Assembly (NCBI GenBank): GCA_020846745.1
Contig: JADLDI010000009.1
Coordinates: 1-64,000, forward strand
From: Bryobacterales bacterium
Lineage (GTDB): Bacteria > Acidobacteriota > Terriglobia > Bryobacterales > Bryobacteraceae
DNA: 64,000 bases
Direction: 5' to 3'
Within the stretch, counting starts at the first letter, position 1. The number at the start of each line of letters is the position of its first letter. This document shows positions 53,081 to 61,978 of this stretch, in pieces. The notes under the pieces were generated by a model, which was not told the origin of the DNA, searched no databases, and saw only the letters and a list, made by a program, of their open reading frames with translations. Both the position numbers and the translations under genes were made by a program.

Positions 53081-54073
53081 ATGCGCGTTGTTTGGCCGAC
53101 CTTCCTTCTGGCGGCGCAATTCTCCTTTCCCGAGAAACCCGCTAAGAAGCTCACCGCGCCTGCGGAACTGGTGAGTGTGGATAAGGTGTCCGATCGGGCC
53201 CCACACTCCGCTTTCACCACCCTCGTTCGCTTCCACGAACGTTTCTTCCTGGCATTCCGTGAAGGCGCGAGCCACGCCTCGCCCGATGGGGCCATTCGCA
53301 TTCTGTCTTCCTTCGATGGCGATAAGTGGGCCGAGCAGGCCCGCCTCGATTATCCCGTAGCCGACCTGCGCGATCCCAAGCTTTCCGTTACCCCCGAAGG
53401 AAAGATCATGCTCATTGCCGGAGGCGCCATGCACCCGCCTGCGGAATACCGCTTCAAAACCTTCGCCTGGTTCTCTTACGACGGTCGCGAGTGGACCTCG
53501 GCCGAAGTGATCGGTGAGCCCAATATTTGGCTCTGGCGCATCGTCTGGCACACCGGAAAGGCACTGGGCTTCGGCTATGGCACCGGACACGAACACTTCC
53601 TGAGAACCTACCTCTCCAGCCGTGATGGTGAGTTGCAAGTCCTCAACGCCAACGCTGCTCCAGGCGACTATCCCAATGAATCCGACACCGTTTTCCTGCC
53701 TGACGACACAGCCGTCTGTCTGTTACGGCGCGACGGGACCGCTAATACGGCGCTCGTCGGTACCAGCCGTCCCCCTTATCGCTCCTGGACGTGGAAGGAT
53801 CTCGGAACCCGCATCGGCGGACCCGCCCTCATTCGCGTACCGGATGGGCGCCTGGTCGCGATCGTCCGCCTGCTTGATGGGCGTGAGCGCACCTCCCTTT
53901 GCTTCCTGAACCTCGAAACCACAAAGCTCGAAGAGTTCCTTACGCTGCCCTCCGGCGGCGATACCAGTTATGCCGGAGTTGTCTGGAACAAAGACTTACT
54001 TCACATCAGTTACTACTCGTCCCACGAAGGCCGCACGGCCGTCTACTTTGCCAAGGTGAAACTAAACCGATGA
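53081..54073 (+). CDS. Exported sialidase-like beta-propeller protein
   Basis: 330 aa. A short signal peptide (MRVVWPTFLLAAQ) precedes a propeller with RFHERFFLAFREG, IRILSSFDGDKWAEQARL (an Asp-box-like SxDGxxW), FAWFSYDGREWTS and YAGVVWNKDLLHISYYS. The fold matches exo-alpha-sialidase/BNR-repeat proteins; catalytic residues were not all identified, so the activity could be another glycosidase or binding. It overlaps the next gene as ATGA. Confidence 0.75.
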   Translation: MRVVWPTFLLAAQFSFPEKPAKKLTAPAELVSVDKVSDRAPHSAFTTLVRFHERFFLAFREGASHASPDGAIRILSSFDGDKWAEQARLDYPVADLRDPKLSVTPEGKIMLIAGGAMHPPAEYRFKTFAWFSYDGREWTSAEVIGEPNIWLWRIVWHTGKALGFGYGTGHEHFLRTYLSSRDGELQVLNANAAPGDYPNESDTVFLPDDTAVCLLRRDGTANTALVGTSRPPYRSWTWKDLGTRIGGPALIRVPDGRLVAIVRLLDGRERTSLCFLNLETTKLEEFLTLPSGGDTSYAGVVWNKDLLHISYYSSHEGRTAVYFAKVKLNR

Positions 54074-54699
54074 GGATTGTTCTCTCCACACTGCTCTTGC
54101 TTGTTGCCGGCTGCAGCTCAAAGCCGAACGAAGTCAAGGAGGCCGCCAGTGCATCGAAACAGGACAGTACCAAGCCGAAAATCACTCAGTTCTACGCATC
54201 GCCCAATGTAGTTGCGCCCGGCGAACGCAGCCTGCTGTGCTATGGCGTCGAGAATACAACAATTGTCACGATGACCCCACAGACAGAGGACCTCACGCCG
54301 TCCCTGTCACGCTGTATCGAAATTCATCCTACTGAAACGACCGAATACACCTTGGCGGCCGGAGGGCTGGGCGCCGCCGTCACGGCTACAACTAAGGTCA
54401 AAGTGGACAATCGCATCGGTCACAAGAAGTCCACCGACGCGTCGGGCAAAGCCTCTGCCGGCCTGATCCGCTATTTTGTCGCTAACATGCCTGCCGTTTC
54501 GAAAGGTCAGCAAGTCACGATGTGCTACGGAACCGCCGGCGCCACTTCGCTGACCTTAGACCCGCCGGTTCAACCCGTAGCTCCCAAAGACAAGATCTGC
54601 TTCAGCACCACCGTAAACCAGACCACTACGTTCACCTTGACGGCCAAAGACGGCAAAGGCGCCACCGACAGCCACAAACTCACCATTCGCGCTGAGTAA
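54070..54699 (+). CDS. Lipoprotein with two Ig-like domains
   Basis: 209 aa. The lipobox LLLLVAGC at residues 8-15 marks a lipoprotein signal. Two similar domains follow: KITQFYASPNVVAPGERSLL (about 40-110) and LIRYFVANMPAVSKGQQVTM (about 138-205), each with a YG-V/T and TTxFTLTA pattern, as in Ig-like beta sandwiches. It is co-translated with the sialidase-like gene, so it may anchor or assist it at the envelope. Function unknown. Confidence 0.82.
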   Translation: MRIVLSTLLLLVAGCSSKPNEVKEAASASKQDSTKPKITQFYASPNVVAPGERSLLCYGVENTTIVTMTPQTEDLTPSLSRCIEIHPTETTEYTLAAGGLGAAVTATTKVKVDNRIGHKKSTDASGKASAGLIRYFVANMPAVSKGQQVTMCYGTAGATSLTLDPPVQPVAPKDKICFSTTVNQTTTFTLTAKDGKGATDSHKLTIRAE

Positions 54700-54707
54700 C
54701 CTTCCCC

Positions 54708-55298
54708 CTATTTCGGCAAAGGGAGGCTCACAAAAGGGCTGTGTGCCACCGAGAACCGTAGCGGCCAGTCGGCACATTGCGTGATCCCAACACGAGGAGA
54801 TGCCACAACCTCTGTGTTCCATGGCTCCGGCCATTGGCGTACGGTCAGCTCACCACGCGTAACGTCCAGGCCGTTGTGCCGCCGCGAGATGCCTAACGCG
54901 ATTGTTAACCGCCCCGGACCGCCGCACAACTCCCGTAGCTGACGCGCCGCCGGACGGTCCTGTCGCATTGCCTCAATTCCGGTAACCGGTTCCAGCGCCC
55001 GGATCAGGACACAGCCCGCGGTGCCGTCCGGTTCGGCGACCAGGTTCAGACACTCGTAAACCCCGTAGATCAGGTAAACATAGGCGTGCCCGGGCGGTCC
55101 GAACAGGACCTTCGTGCGCGGCGTCAACCCACGCGAGGCATGAGCGGCCAAGTCGTTCAACCCAAGATATGCTTCCACTTCCACAATGCGGCCGGCCCGC
55201 GGACCGGTTGCTGTTTCGTGATGGAGAACGTGACCCAACAGCTCGCGAGCAACGGTGATGGTGTCGCGGTTATAGAAGTCGCGGGCCAGGATGCGCAT
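54708..55298 (-). CDS. mpg: 3-methyladenine DNA glycosylase (AAG/MPG type)
   Basis: Removes alkylated purines. 196 aa from ATG 55298; the upstream frame is open but not homologous. Motifs: FYNRDTITVARELLGHVLHH, GRIVEVEAYLGLNDLAAHAS (catalytic Glu), RTKVLFGPPGHAYVYLIYG, ECLNLVAEPDGTAGCVLIRALEP, and GPGRLTIALGI. Length and motifs fit the family. It is divergent from thpR with about 80 bp between. Confidence 0.93.
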   Translation of the reverse strand: MRILARDFYNRDTITVARELLGHVLHHETATGPRAGRIVEVEAYLGLNDLAAHASRGLTPRTKVLFGPPGHAYVYLIYGVYECLNLVAEPDGTAGCVLIRALEPVTGIEAMRQDRPAARQLRELCGGPGRLTIALGISRRHNGLDVTRGELTVRQWPEPWNTEVVASPRVGITQCADWPLRFSVAHSPFVSLPLPK

Positions 55299-55380
55299 GC
55301 TTTTCAGCCTGCTCGCCGGCACCGGGTCCGCGCCGGGCATTGAAACGGCGTTGCGATTCGTTCGAGAATAGCGACTGCGC

Positions 55381-55941
55381 ATGCGGCTCTTCGTGGGAAT
55401 CGATCTTCCGGGACGAATTGAAGATAATCTCAGCCGGCTCATCAACCAATTCCGGCCCTTGGCGGCGGTCCGGTGGTCACGTGCCGCAAATCTGCACATT
55501 ACCACGAAATTTATTGGTGAATGGCCGGAGCAGCGGCTTCCCGAACTGAAAGACGCGCTCGGCGGAGCGGCCGAATTGGGTTCGTTTCGCATATGGTTGC
55601 GAGGCTTGGGTTGGTTCCCCAATCCGCATACGCCGCGGATCTTCTGGGTGGGAGTCGACGCGGGCCCCGAACTCACCGCGTTAGCAGGCACACTAGAGCA
55701 GATCACTGATAAATTAGGAGTCCCCAGCGAGGACCGTCCCTTTCATCCACACCTCACCCTCGCCCGGCTCCAGGGCATCCGGCGCGAAGAGTTGATCGCG
55801 CTCCGACAAGCTGTAGCTGCGGTTGATGCGACAGATTTCGACAGTTTCGAAGCATTAGAGTTCCACCTGTACGAAAGCAAGATGGGTCCTGGCGGCTCGA
55901 TTTATACCAAGCTCGCGACGTATCGGACGGAGGCAGCGTAG
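55381..55941 (+). CDS. thpR: RNA 2',3'-cyclic phosphodiesterase ThpR (LigT)
   Basis: 186 aa of the 2H phosphoesterase family with two HxTx motifs: ANLHITTKFIGEWPEQ (about 39-54) and RPFHPHLTLARLQG (about 118-131). It cleaves cyclic phosphates at RNA ends and can ligate tRNA halves. Start MRLFVGIDLPG is typical. The next gene begins directly after its stop. Confidence 0.92.
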   Translation: MRLFVGIDLPGRIEDNLSRLINQFRPLAAVRWSRAANLHITTKFIGEWPEQRLPELKDALGGAAELGSFRIWLRGLGWFPNPHTPRIFWVGVDAGPELTALAGTLEQITDKLGVPSEDRPFHPHLTLARLQGIRREELIALRQAVAAVDATDFDSFEALEFHLYESKMGPGGSIYTKLATYRTEAA

Positions 55942-56349
55942 GTGAAGGGGCGAACAGTCGGCATTTGGGCTGCACACGCGGTCGTGGCAGCTCTGGTAAG
56001 TCTACTTGTCGGACGTGCTGGGGGCAACGTCGCACAAGCCGCAGTAGTGGCCGCTCTGGCCGCAGTCGCGGGCAACCGGCGCCTCGGGGACGCTCCTCGA
56101 ACCTTAGTCTTACTTGGGGGGTGGGCGGCGATTTCGCCGCTAACGGCCGCAGGTTCCGCCGTAGTTTGGCTCGTTCCTGCGATTGTCCGCCGAACGGGTT
56201 GGGCGGGCGCTACGCTCGCGGCGGGTTCGCTACCTCTCGGCGTCTGGCTTGTAATGCACCCCGGCCCGGTGGTGGTATCGCTAGCTGGTGTGGCGGCAGC
56301 GATTGTGGTTTGGGGTCAACGCGACCGCATCAAAGAGCTAGGATTTTAG
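55942..56349 (+). CDS. Membrane protein, possibly a degenerate PlsY-like acyltransferase
   Basis: 135 aa, GTG start right after thpR. Hydrophobic throughout with about four helices. The layout (LVLLGGWAAISPLTAAGSAVVW, RRTGWAGATLAAGSLPLGVW, then VVWGQRDRIKEL) resembles the second half of PlsY, glycerol-3-phosphate acyltransferase. The PlsY catalytic GGKGVAT motif is absent: the place reads NRRLGDAPRT. Either a decayed PlsY or an unrelated small membrane protein. Start and identity are uncertain. Confidence 0.5.
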   Translation: MKGRTVGIWAAHAVVAALVSLLVGRAGGNVAQAAVVAALAAVAGNRRLGDAPRTLVLLGGWAAISPLTAAGSAVVWLVPAIVRRTGWAGATLAAGSLPLGVWLVMHPGPVVVSLAGVAAAIVVWGQRDRIKELGF

Positions 56350-56352
56350 GTA

Positions 56353-57066
56353 GTGTCCCGTTTCGCAGGCGAGTCGCAACATTCCGGAAATCTCTGGGTT
56401 CATGGGGATATGGCGGCTTCTATCGCACTCACTCAGGGAGTGCTCGCTGCTGGTGTTTTAGAGCGCGATACGGAGTTGATGCTGCGCGTCCGAGCGGGCG
56501 ATGACAGCAGTTTCGGGATCTTGCTGGAACGGCACCGCACGTCCGTGATTCATTTTCTATACCGGATGGTGCAGAATCAGGGAGTCGCCGAGGAACTCGC
56601 GCAGGAAGTGTTTTTCCGGGTATACCGGTCGCGCGAATCCTATGAGCCGACCGCAAAGTTCACAACCTGGCTCTTCCGCATCGCCACGCATCTGGCGATC
56701 AACTGGCTCCGCGATCACAAAAGTCAGAAGATGCACGAGAGCATCGACGAGGCCGTCGAGGGGGCGGCCCGTCAGGTTACCGATCGGTTGCCGAATGTAG
56801 AGCAGCGGCTCTTGTCCGAAGCGCGCTTAGCGGAAGTTCGCCAGGCGGTCGACGAATTGCCCGCCAAGCAGCGGGCGGCCGTGCTGATGCACAAGTACGA
56901 AGAACTGGAGTATACCCAGATCGCTCAGATTCTGGAATGTTCGGATTCCGCAGTCAAATCGTTATTGTTTCGCGCATATGAGTCGTTGCGGGTGAAACTG
57001 GCGCACATGAACGTACCGGCGGTACGCGAAAGGAGAAAGGCAGATGAAATGCCTTGCGCAGGATAG
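56353..57066 (+). CDS. ECF-type RNA polymerase sigma factor
   Basis: 237 aa if GTG 56353 is used; ATG 56410 gives 218 aa and fits relatives better. Region 2: FGILLERHRTSVIHFLYRMVQN, ELAQEVFFRVYRSRESYEP, FTTWLFRIATHLAINWLRDH. Region 4: VDELPAKQRAAVLMHKYEEL, YTQIAQILECSDSAVKSLLF. Overlapping the anti-sigma gene by 23 bp, it is probably regulated by it. Confidence 0.9.
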   Translation: MSRFAGESQHSGNLWVHGDMAASIALTQGVLAAGVLERDTELMLRVRAGDDSSFGILLERHRTSVIHFLYRMVQNQGVAEELAQEVFFRVYRSRESYEPTAKFTTWLFRIATHLAINWLRDHKSQKMHESIDEAVEGAARQVTDRLPNVEQRLLSEARLAEVRQAVDELPAKQRAAVLMHKYEELEYTQIAQILECSDSAVKSLLFRAYESLRVKLAHMNVPAVRERRKADEMPCAG

Positions 57067-57529
57067 CCAAGACGCAGCCCTGTTGCTCGATTACTGCGAG
57101 AGGCGATTAGAGCCGGAACTCGCGGCGCAACTGGAAAGGCATCTCGCGGTATGCCCGGCTTGCGCCCGCATGGTGGAAGCGCAGAGAACAGTATGGGAAG
57201 CGCTTGATGTATGGGAACCGGGAGCGATCTCAGCCGACTTTAATGCCAGACTCTACAGCCGCATTCTCGAGATGGAGGCCGAACCAGCGTGGCGGCGCTG
57301 GCTGAAAGCTATCCCAGGCTGGCATTGGAAACCGGCGATGCCGCTGGCTGCCGCCTGCCTGGCGATTCTTGCCGTCGCGTTATGGCGTGGCCCTGCCGCA
57401 TCCGATCAACCGGCGGGCGATGACGCGATCGACGTTGAGCAGGTGGAACGCACCCTGAGCGACCTCGATATGTTGCAGCAGTTGACGGCTATGCCGGCCG
57501 ATACTTCGGCACCGGAGCAGCGTTATTAA
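57044..57529 (+). CDS. Anti-sigma factor with zinc-finger domain
   Basis: 161 aa. N-terminal HC-type zinc anti-sigma domain: LLLDYCERRLEPELAAQLERHL, then AVCPACARM, with the His-x3-Cys-x2-Cys set. Residues about 98-115 (MPLAAACLAILAVALWRG) form a membrane span, so it would hold the sigma factor at the membrane. The C-terminal part (DAIDVEQVERTLSDLDMLQQL) faces the periplasm. Its stop is adjacent to the next gene. Confidence 0.88.
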   Translation: MKCLAQDSQDAALLLDYCERRLEPELAAQLERHLAVCPACARMVEAQRTVWEALDVWEPGAISADFNARLYSRILEMEAEPAWRRWLKAIPGWHWKPAMPLAAACLAILAVALWRGPAASDQPAGDDAIDVEQVERTLSDLDMLQQLTAMPADTSAPEQRY

Positions 57530-58048
57530 ATGAGGACGATGTGGCAGTGCGTACTCCTGGCGGTGGCGTTTGCGCTGGTCGCGCCCGGAAATGCACTGAG
57601 TCAACCACCCGCCGCAATGAGACCGCGCAAAGGTCCCGTTCGACCGCCGCGTGGGTTGACTATGGTCGAGAGACTCAATGGCATGTCGCCCGAAGAGCGG
57701 CAGCACACCCTCGATAAGGTGCCGCCTGAGCGGCGTGCTCAATTGGAGCGGGCTCTCGAACGATACCAAAAGTTGAGTCCGGACCAACGCAATCGTCTTT
57801 CGCAGCAGTTTCGCGGATTTCAACAGTTGCCGCCGGAGCAGCGCGAGGGCATAAGGCAGGCCTTCAGGCAGTTGAGTAATCTGGCGCCCGAGCGCCGCCG
57901 AGCCGTCCGGCGTGAAATAGGCAAACTTCGCGGCTTAACTCTGGAAGAGCGTCAGGAGCGCCTCGATTCCGACGAGACGAAGCAAAGTTTCTCCTCGGCG
58001 GAGAGAGTTATCCTGTCCAGACTCGCGGCGCTGCCGGAAGTGGATTGA
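57530..58048 (+). CDS. Exported DUF3106-like protein of the sigma/anti-sigma operon
   Basis: 172 aa. The signal peptide CVLLAVAFALVAPGNALS is followed by Arg-rich tandem motifs (GMSPEERQHTLDKVPPERRAQ, LPPEQREGIRQAFRQLSN, LTLEERQERLDSDE), the PPEQR-type repeats of DUF3106. It begins 1 bp after the anti-sigma stop. It may be the envelope sensor of the pathway or its output; undecided. Confidence 0.8.
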   Translation: MRTMWQCVLLAVAFALVAPGNALSQPPAAMRPRKGPVRPPRGLTMVERLNGMSPEERQHTLDKVPPERRAQLERALERYQKLSPDQRNRLSQQFRGFQQLPPEQREGIRQAFRQLSNLAPERRRAVRREIGKLRGLTLEERQERLDSDETKQSFSSAERVILSRLAALPEVD

Positions 58049-58093
58049 TCGCTCTCGACAGACAAATTCACATTGAGGCACAATCAGTAGGCT

Positions 58094-59113
58094 ATGCGCC
58101 TTTCTGCCCTGTGCCTCCTGTCTGCCTTGTCCGCAAATGCCGAAGTGGTCGTTCTTGAGAACAGCGCCGCCCGTTTGGGCATCGATACGTTGGGCGGCGC
58201 TATCGTCGATTTCCAATTGAAGTCGATCGGCATGAATCCATTCACCTGGAAAGGCGACGGCGACACTGCCAGGGGGCTGAGCGGGCACTTCATCTGCTTC
58301 GACCGCTGGGGAGCCCCTTCAAAATCCGAAATCGCCAACGGAATGCCGTTCCACGGCGAGGCGCCGCGAATTCAATGGAAGGTGACTGGGCGCACGGATG
58401 ACAGCTTAGCGATGCAGGTGCACCTGCCCATGGCGAACCTCGATATTTCGCGCAAAGTACGGCTAAACGGCGCCGTTGCTTTGGTTGAGGAAACAGTCAC
58501 GAACACGGGCAAATTGGGCCGAGTGTATAACTTGGTGCAGCATCCGTCCATTGCGCCACCGTTCCTGGACGAAGCAACCATAGTCGATGCGAATGCCCGG
58601 AAAGGTTTCTCGCAATCATCGCCAATGCCAAACCCCGAGGAACCGGCGTTTGCCTGGCCGCAAGCGATTGACGGTGCAAAATCGGTGGATATTCGCCGGC
58701 TCACCGACAACCACGATCCCAATGTGGTTTCCTACGTCATCGACGAGGAATGGGGATGGACGACGGCCCTACAGCCGAAAAACGGATTGCTATTGGGCTA
58801 TGTCTGGAAAACTTCCGAGTACCCCTGGTTTAATGCATGGCGGCACGTTGAAGCAGGCAAGCCGGCCGCCCGCGGACTGGAATTCGGCACCACCGGACTC
58901 CATCAGCCTTATCCGGTCCTGGCGCGAAAGGGCCGGATTTTCGGACGGCCCCTCTTCGCCTTCGCCGACGCCGGCGAGTCGCAAACACGTAGTTACGCAA
59001 TGTTTCTGGCGAAGGTCCCTTCCGCGATGAAGGGCGTGACCGGCGTTGCTAAAGAGGGGAACGGCTGGGTCGTCAAGGGTTACGGCAACGAAGAGGTCAC
59101 CGTCGGCCGTTAG
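58094..59113 (+). CDS. Exported aldose-epimerase (galactose mutarotase)-like protein
   Basis: 339 aa with a short signal peptide (MRLSALCLLSALSANA). The beta-sandwich of mutarotase type reads VVLENSAARLGIDTLGGAIVD, HFICFDRWGAPSKSE, ISRKVRLNGAVALVEETVTN, LVQHPSIAPPFLDEATIVDA, and WGWTTALQPKNGLLLGY. No catalytic residue pair was confirmed. It probably binds or converts sugars outside the cytoplasm. Confidence 0.75.
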   Translation: MRLSALCLLSALSANAEVVVLENSAARLGIDTLGGAIVDFQLKSIGMNPFTWKGDGDTARGLSGHFICFDRWGAPSKSEIANGMPFHGEAPRIQWKVTGRTDDSLAMQVHLPMANLDISRKVRLNGAVALVEETVTNTGKLGRVYNLVQHPSIAPPFLDEATIVDANARKGFSQSSPMPNPEEPAFAWPQAIDGAKSVDIRRLTDNHDPNVVSYVIDEEWGWTTALQPKNGLLLGYVWKTSEYPWFNAWRHVEAGKPAARGLEFGTTGLHQPYPVLARKGRIFGRPLFAFADAGESQTRSYAMFLAKVPSAMKGVTGVAKEGNGWVVKGYGNEEVTVGR

Positions 59114-59149
59114 GTTTTTCAAAAATCAGGTTTTCATTTTCGGGCTGTG

Positions 59150-59400
59150 TGGCAGCGAAGTGAGAATGCCGTGTTTGGGCAAAGTAGAAATGTCGTCTTG
59201 ACACCCCAAGCTTTGGGGGTGCAGGAAGGACAGCTACTGATTACGGTGCGCACTCGCCTCAGGCGAAAGGGCGCGTGGAAAGAAATTTCGGAACGGCGCG
59301 TCCGGCCGCACCTCCCGGGTCCCCCACGCAACTCAGCGAGCCCGCCAGATTGTGGACCTTCTTGTACAGGGAATCCTCCGCGCGACCTTCCCCGCGACTC
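59150..59400. other. Non-coding spacer, possible insertion-sequence relic
   Basis: The 318-bp gap between the mutarotase-like gene and the SDR gene has no convincing gene. The stretch 59156-59203 (TGAGAATGCCGT, then AGTAGAAATGTCGT) resembles end sequences I recall from some transposase elements of soil bacteria, but only loosely. The rest (CTCAGGCGAAAGG, RLRRKGAWKEISERR in one frame) gives no recognisable domain. A terminator hairpin closes the gap. Confidence 0.25.
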
Positions 59401-59406
59401 AAATAA

Positions 59407-59433
59407 CTACCGGGGCCCTCGGTAGGCGTTTTT
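59407..59433 (+). terminator. Intrinsic terminator, rightward
   Basis: An 8-bp stem (CTACCG/CGGTAG plus two inner pairs) within CTACCGGGGCCCTCGGTAG at 59407-59425 is followed by GCGTTTTTA. It ends at the stop of the convergent SDR gene and would stop rightward transcription from the mutarotase-like gene. Confidence 0.7.
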
Positions 59434-60229
59434 AGGAGTGCATTACCTGGCCGCCGTCTACGTTGACGGTCTGGCCGGTGATTTGGCGGGCGCGGTTGGA
59501 AGCCAGGAAGGCTACGGTGTCGGCGATGTCTTCAGGAGTTTGCCAGCGGCGGAGCGGGGCGACGGAGCGGACTTTATCGCCGGCCCATTCGTCGTAGGAA
59601 CGGCGGAGTTCGGGTGGTTGCCGGTCATGCCACGCCTGCCAAACAGCCTTATTGAGCGGGGTCTGGACCATGCCGGGACTGACTATGTTGACGCGGACGT
59701 TGTGCGGGGCGAGGTCTTTGGCCATGCACTGGGCGAAGTTGATATTGGCGGCTTTGCTGGCGCTATAGGGCGGGTCGGTTTGGGAACCGATTTGGCCGGC
59801 GATAGAGGCAATAAAGACAAAGCTGCCCTGCTTACGGGCGATCATACCAGGGGCGACGGCGTGGGCGATGTTGACCATACCGACGATATTGACGTTGAGG
59901 ACCTTGGGCCAGTCGGCCGGCGTGAGATTGGTGAAGGGGAAACCGAACTTGCCGGACCCCATGGCAGCGGCGTGGACGAGGATGTCGATAGGTCCGAGGG
60001 CCGACTCGGTGTGGCGGACGGCGGATTCGACGGCCTGGAGGTTGCTTACATCGACTGTCAGGCCGAGCGATGGGGCCATTAGCTGGGCGGCGGTTGTGGG
60101 GACGTTGGGAGATAGGTCCCAGAGGGCAACGCGGCATCCTTCGTGAGCCAGGGTGTTTGCGCAAGCGAGGCCGATGCCGCTTGCTCCGCCGGTGACGACG
60201 GCAACGAGTCCGTTAAGTTGGAGGTCCAT
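59432..60229 (-). CDS. Short-chain dehydrogenase/reductase (SDR)
   Basis: 265 aa, NAD(P)-dependent. Motifs: GGASGIGLACANTLA (cofactor loop), HAAAMGSG, and the active-site Ser in SFVFIASIAGQI with YSASKAANINFAQ (Tyr-x3-Lys). The C-terminal SNRARQITGQTVNVDGGQVM is typical. Substrate unknown; neighbouring sugar genes suggest a sugar alcohol or keto sugar. It lies 26 bp after a DUF1080 gene on the same strand. Confidence 0.92.
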   Translation of the reverse strand: MDLQLNGLVAVVTGGASGIGLACANTLAHEGCRVALWDLSPNVPTTAAQLMAPSLGLTVDVSNLQAVESAVRHTESALGPIDILVHAAAMGSGKFGFPFTNLTPADWPKVLNVNIVGMVNIAHAVAPGMIARKQGSFVFIASIAGQIGSQTDPPYSASKAANINFAQCMAKDLAPHNVRVNIVSPGMVQTPLNKAVWQAWHDRQPPELRRSYDEWAGDKVRSVAPLRRWQTPEDIADTVAFLASNRARQITGQTVNVDGGQVMHS

Positions 60230-60255
60230 GAGATGTAGTGGGGTTGACCGAGGGA

Positions 60256-61038
60256 CTATCGTATTTTACGGATTTTGATGTTGCGGAACCAGGCGGTGTC
60301 GCCGTGGTTTTGGAGTCCGATGGGGGTCGCTTTGCGGGGCCGGTTGGCGAGCGCGTTGTAGATGAGGGAGTGGTCAGTCCAACGCTTGGCGACGCGGGCT
60401 TTGATGGAGTCGGCGGAGAGATCGCCTTCGAGGACCTTTTCTCCGTTGAGCCAGTGTTCGATATGGTTGCCTTTGACGACGATGCGGGCCTGGTTGAATT
60501 CGCCGACGGGTTTGGCGGCCTGTTTCGTGATGCCGATCATGTCGTAGAGGGCCGCCGCCTGGTAGTAGCTGCCGCGCTGCGCGTCTTTGTGGCCGGTGTC
60601 GTCGATGACCTGGTATTCGAAGCCGACGATGTATTCCTGGGTGGCGTCGGCGCGGGAGGTGGCGCGTTTGGCGATGGAGTCGATGGCGAGGTCTTCGAAG
60701 CGGCGGATGTCTTTGCGGCGTTCGTCGATGTAGAAGCGGTCCTGGATGCGGTATTTGACGCCGGAGTTGGCGCGGGGCGCGACCTTCCATTCGAAGGTGA
60801 GTTCGAAGTTATCGAACTTGGCGGTGGTGAGGAGGTCGTCGCGGCGCTTGGGGTGGGAGGTGGCCTTGAGGCAGTGATCTTCGATGGTCCAGGAATCGGA
60901 GGGCGGATTCTTCTTGCTGAGGTTCTCCCAACCGGCAAAGGACTTACCGTTGAAGAGCAGTTTCCAACCGGCCGATTTTTCTTCGGGAGTGAGGGTATTG
61001 AGGGCGAAGGCGAGTAGCACGAAGACAGATGGATTCAT
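60256..61038 (-). CDS. Exported DUF1080 protein (single domain)
   Basis: 260 aa from ATG 61038. The signal peptide MNPSVFVLLAFALNTL is followed by WKLLFNGKSFAGWENLSKK, the standard DUF1080 start, then WTIEDHCLKATSHPKRRDD, FELTFEWKVAPRANSGVKYR, and GSYYQAAALYDMIGITKQAA. Relatives include 3-keto-disaccharide hydrolases. Second DUF1080 gene in the window, next to an SDR and opposite an aldo/keto reductase. Confidence 0.87.
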   Translation of the reverse strand: MNPSVFVLLAFALNTLTPEEKSAGWKLLFNGKSFAGWENLSKKNPPSDSWTIEDHCLKATSHPKRRDDLLTTAKFDNFELTFEWKVAPRANSGVKYRIQDRFYIDERRKDIRRFEDLAIDSIAKRATSRADATQEYIVGFEYQVIDDTGHKDAQRGSYYQAAALYDMIGITKQAAKPVGEFNQARIVVKGNHIEHWLNGEKVLEGDLSADSIKARVAKRWTDHSLIYNALANRPRKATPIGLQNHGDTAWFRNIKIRKIR

Positions 61039-61077
61039 GGCCGTACAGTATGATAGCGTGCAGGTATTGGAGGCCGG

Positions 61078-61938
61078 ATGACGATGAATCGAAGGTACTT
61101 TCTCGGCGCGACGGCGTTGTCGTTGAATGCGTGGCCGTATCACGCGTTTGCCAGTAATACGAAGAAGGCGGCGTCGGATCGCGTGCAACTGGGTCCACGG
61201 AAGGTGGAACTGAGCCGGCTGGCGATGGGAACAGGCACGAACGGGGTAGGCGGCAGTTCCAACCAGACGAAACAACTGGGTATTCAAGGGTTGGCGGATT
61301 TGTTCAAGGCAGCCTACGACCAGGGCGTTACGTTCTGGGATGCGGCGGACCAGTACGGGACGCATCCGCACTTGCGGGCGGGATTGAAGGCAGTGCCGCG
61401 CGAGAAGGTGACGATCCTATCGAAGACGCACGCGACGACGGCGGCAGAGATGAAGGCCGACCTGGACCGGTTCCGGCGCGAGTTGAACACCGACTATATC
61501 GATATCCTATTGCTGCACGCCATGATGGATGCGAACTGGAACGAGCGCAAGAAAGCTGCGATGGAGGTGATCACGGAGGCGCAGGATAAGGGCATCGTCC
61601 GGACGAAAGGGACGAGTTGCCATACGCTGGAGGCGCTGAAGACGGCAGCGGCGGAGCCGTGGGTGGAAGTGGACTTGGCGCGCATCAATCCGGCCCAAGT
61701 GGCCATGGATGCGGATCCGCAGACCGTGATTGGCGTGTTGCGCGAGATGAAGGCGAAGGGCAAAGGTGTAATCGGGATGAAGATCCTAGGCGCAGGGAAG
61801 CTGCGGAACAAGGTGGACGAATGCCTGCAGTTTGCGCTGTCGCTCGATTGCGTGGATTGCTTCACGATCGGGTCGGAAAGCCAGGCGGAGATGATGGATT
61901 TGGTGAAGAAGATTCCGGCGGCGAGCGTTCGCGGGTAG
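61078..61938 (+). CDS. Tat-exported aldo/keto reductase
   Basis: 286 aa. Tat signal NRRYFLGATALSLNAWP (ATG 61078 or 61084). Aldo/keto barrel: LSRLAMGTGTNGVGGSSN, ...FWDAADQYGTHPHLRAGL (catalytic Asp/Tyr), VTILSKTHATTAAEMKADLD, ...DIDILLLHAMM-like segment, KGVIGMKILGAGKLRN, and CFTIGSESQAEMMDL. An exported member would need an alternative cofactor supply or carry bound cofactor through Tat. Divergent to the DUF1080 gene by 39 bp; terminated by a hairpin. Confidence 0.85.
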   Translation: MTMNRRYFLGATALSLNAWPYHAFASNTKKAASDRVQLGPRKVELSRLAMGTGTNGVGGSSNQTKQLGIQGLADLFKAAYDQGVTFWDAADQYGTHPHLRAGLKAVPREKVTILSKTHATTAAEMKADLDRFRRELNTDYIDILLLHAMMDANWNERKKAAMEVITEAQDKGIVRTKGTSCHTLEALKTAAAEPWVEVDLARINPAQVAMDADPQTVIGVLREMKAKGKGVIGMKILGAGKLRNKVDECLQFALSLDCVDCFTIGSESQAEMMDLVKKIPAASVRG

Positions 61939-61978
61939 TTTGGGATCTACAATAGCGGTTTAGGCACACTGATTGAGG

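Noticed and set aside
59438-60082. 214-aa open frame opposite the SDR gene
   Set aside because: The SDR frame has all cofactor and catalytic motifs; this frame has none.
60238-61017. 259-aa open frame opposite the second DUF1080 gene
   Set aside because: Val/Gly/Asp-rich shadow; DUF1080 motifs are clear on the other strand.
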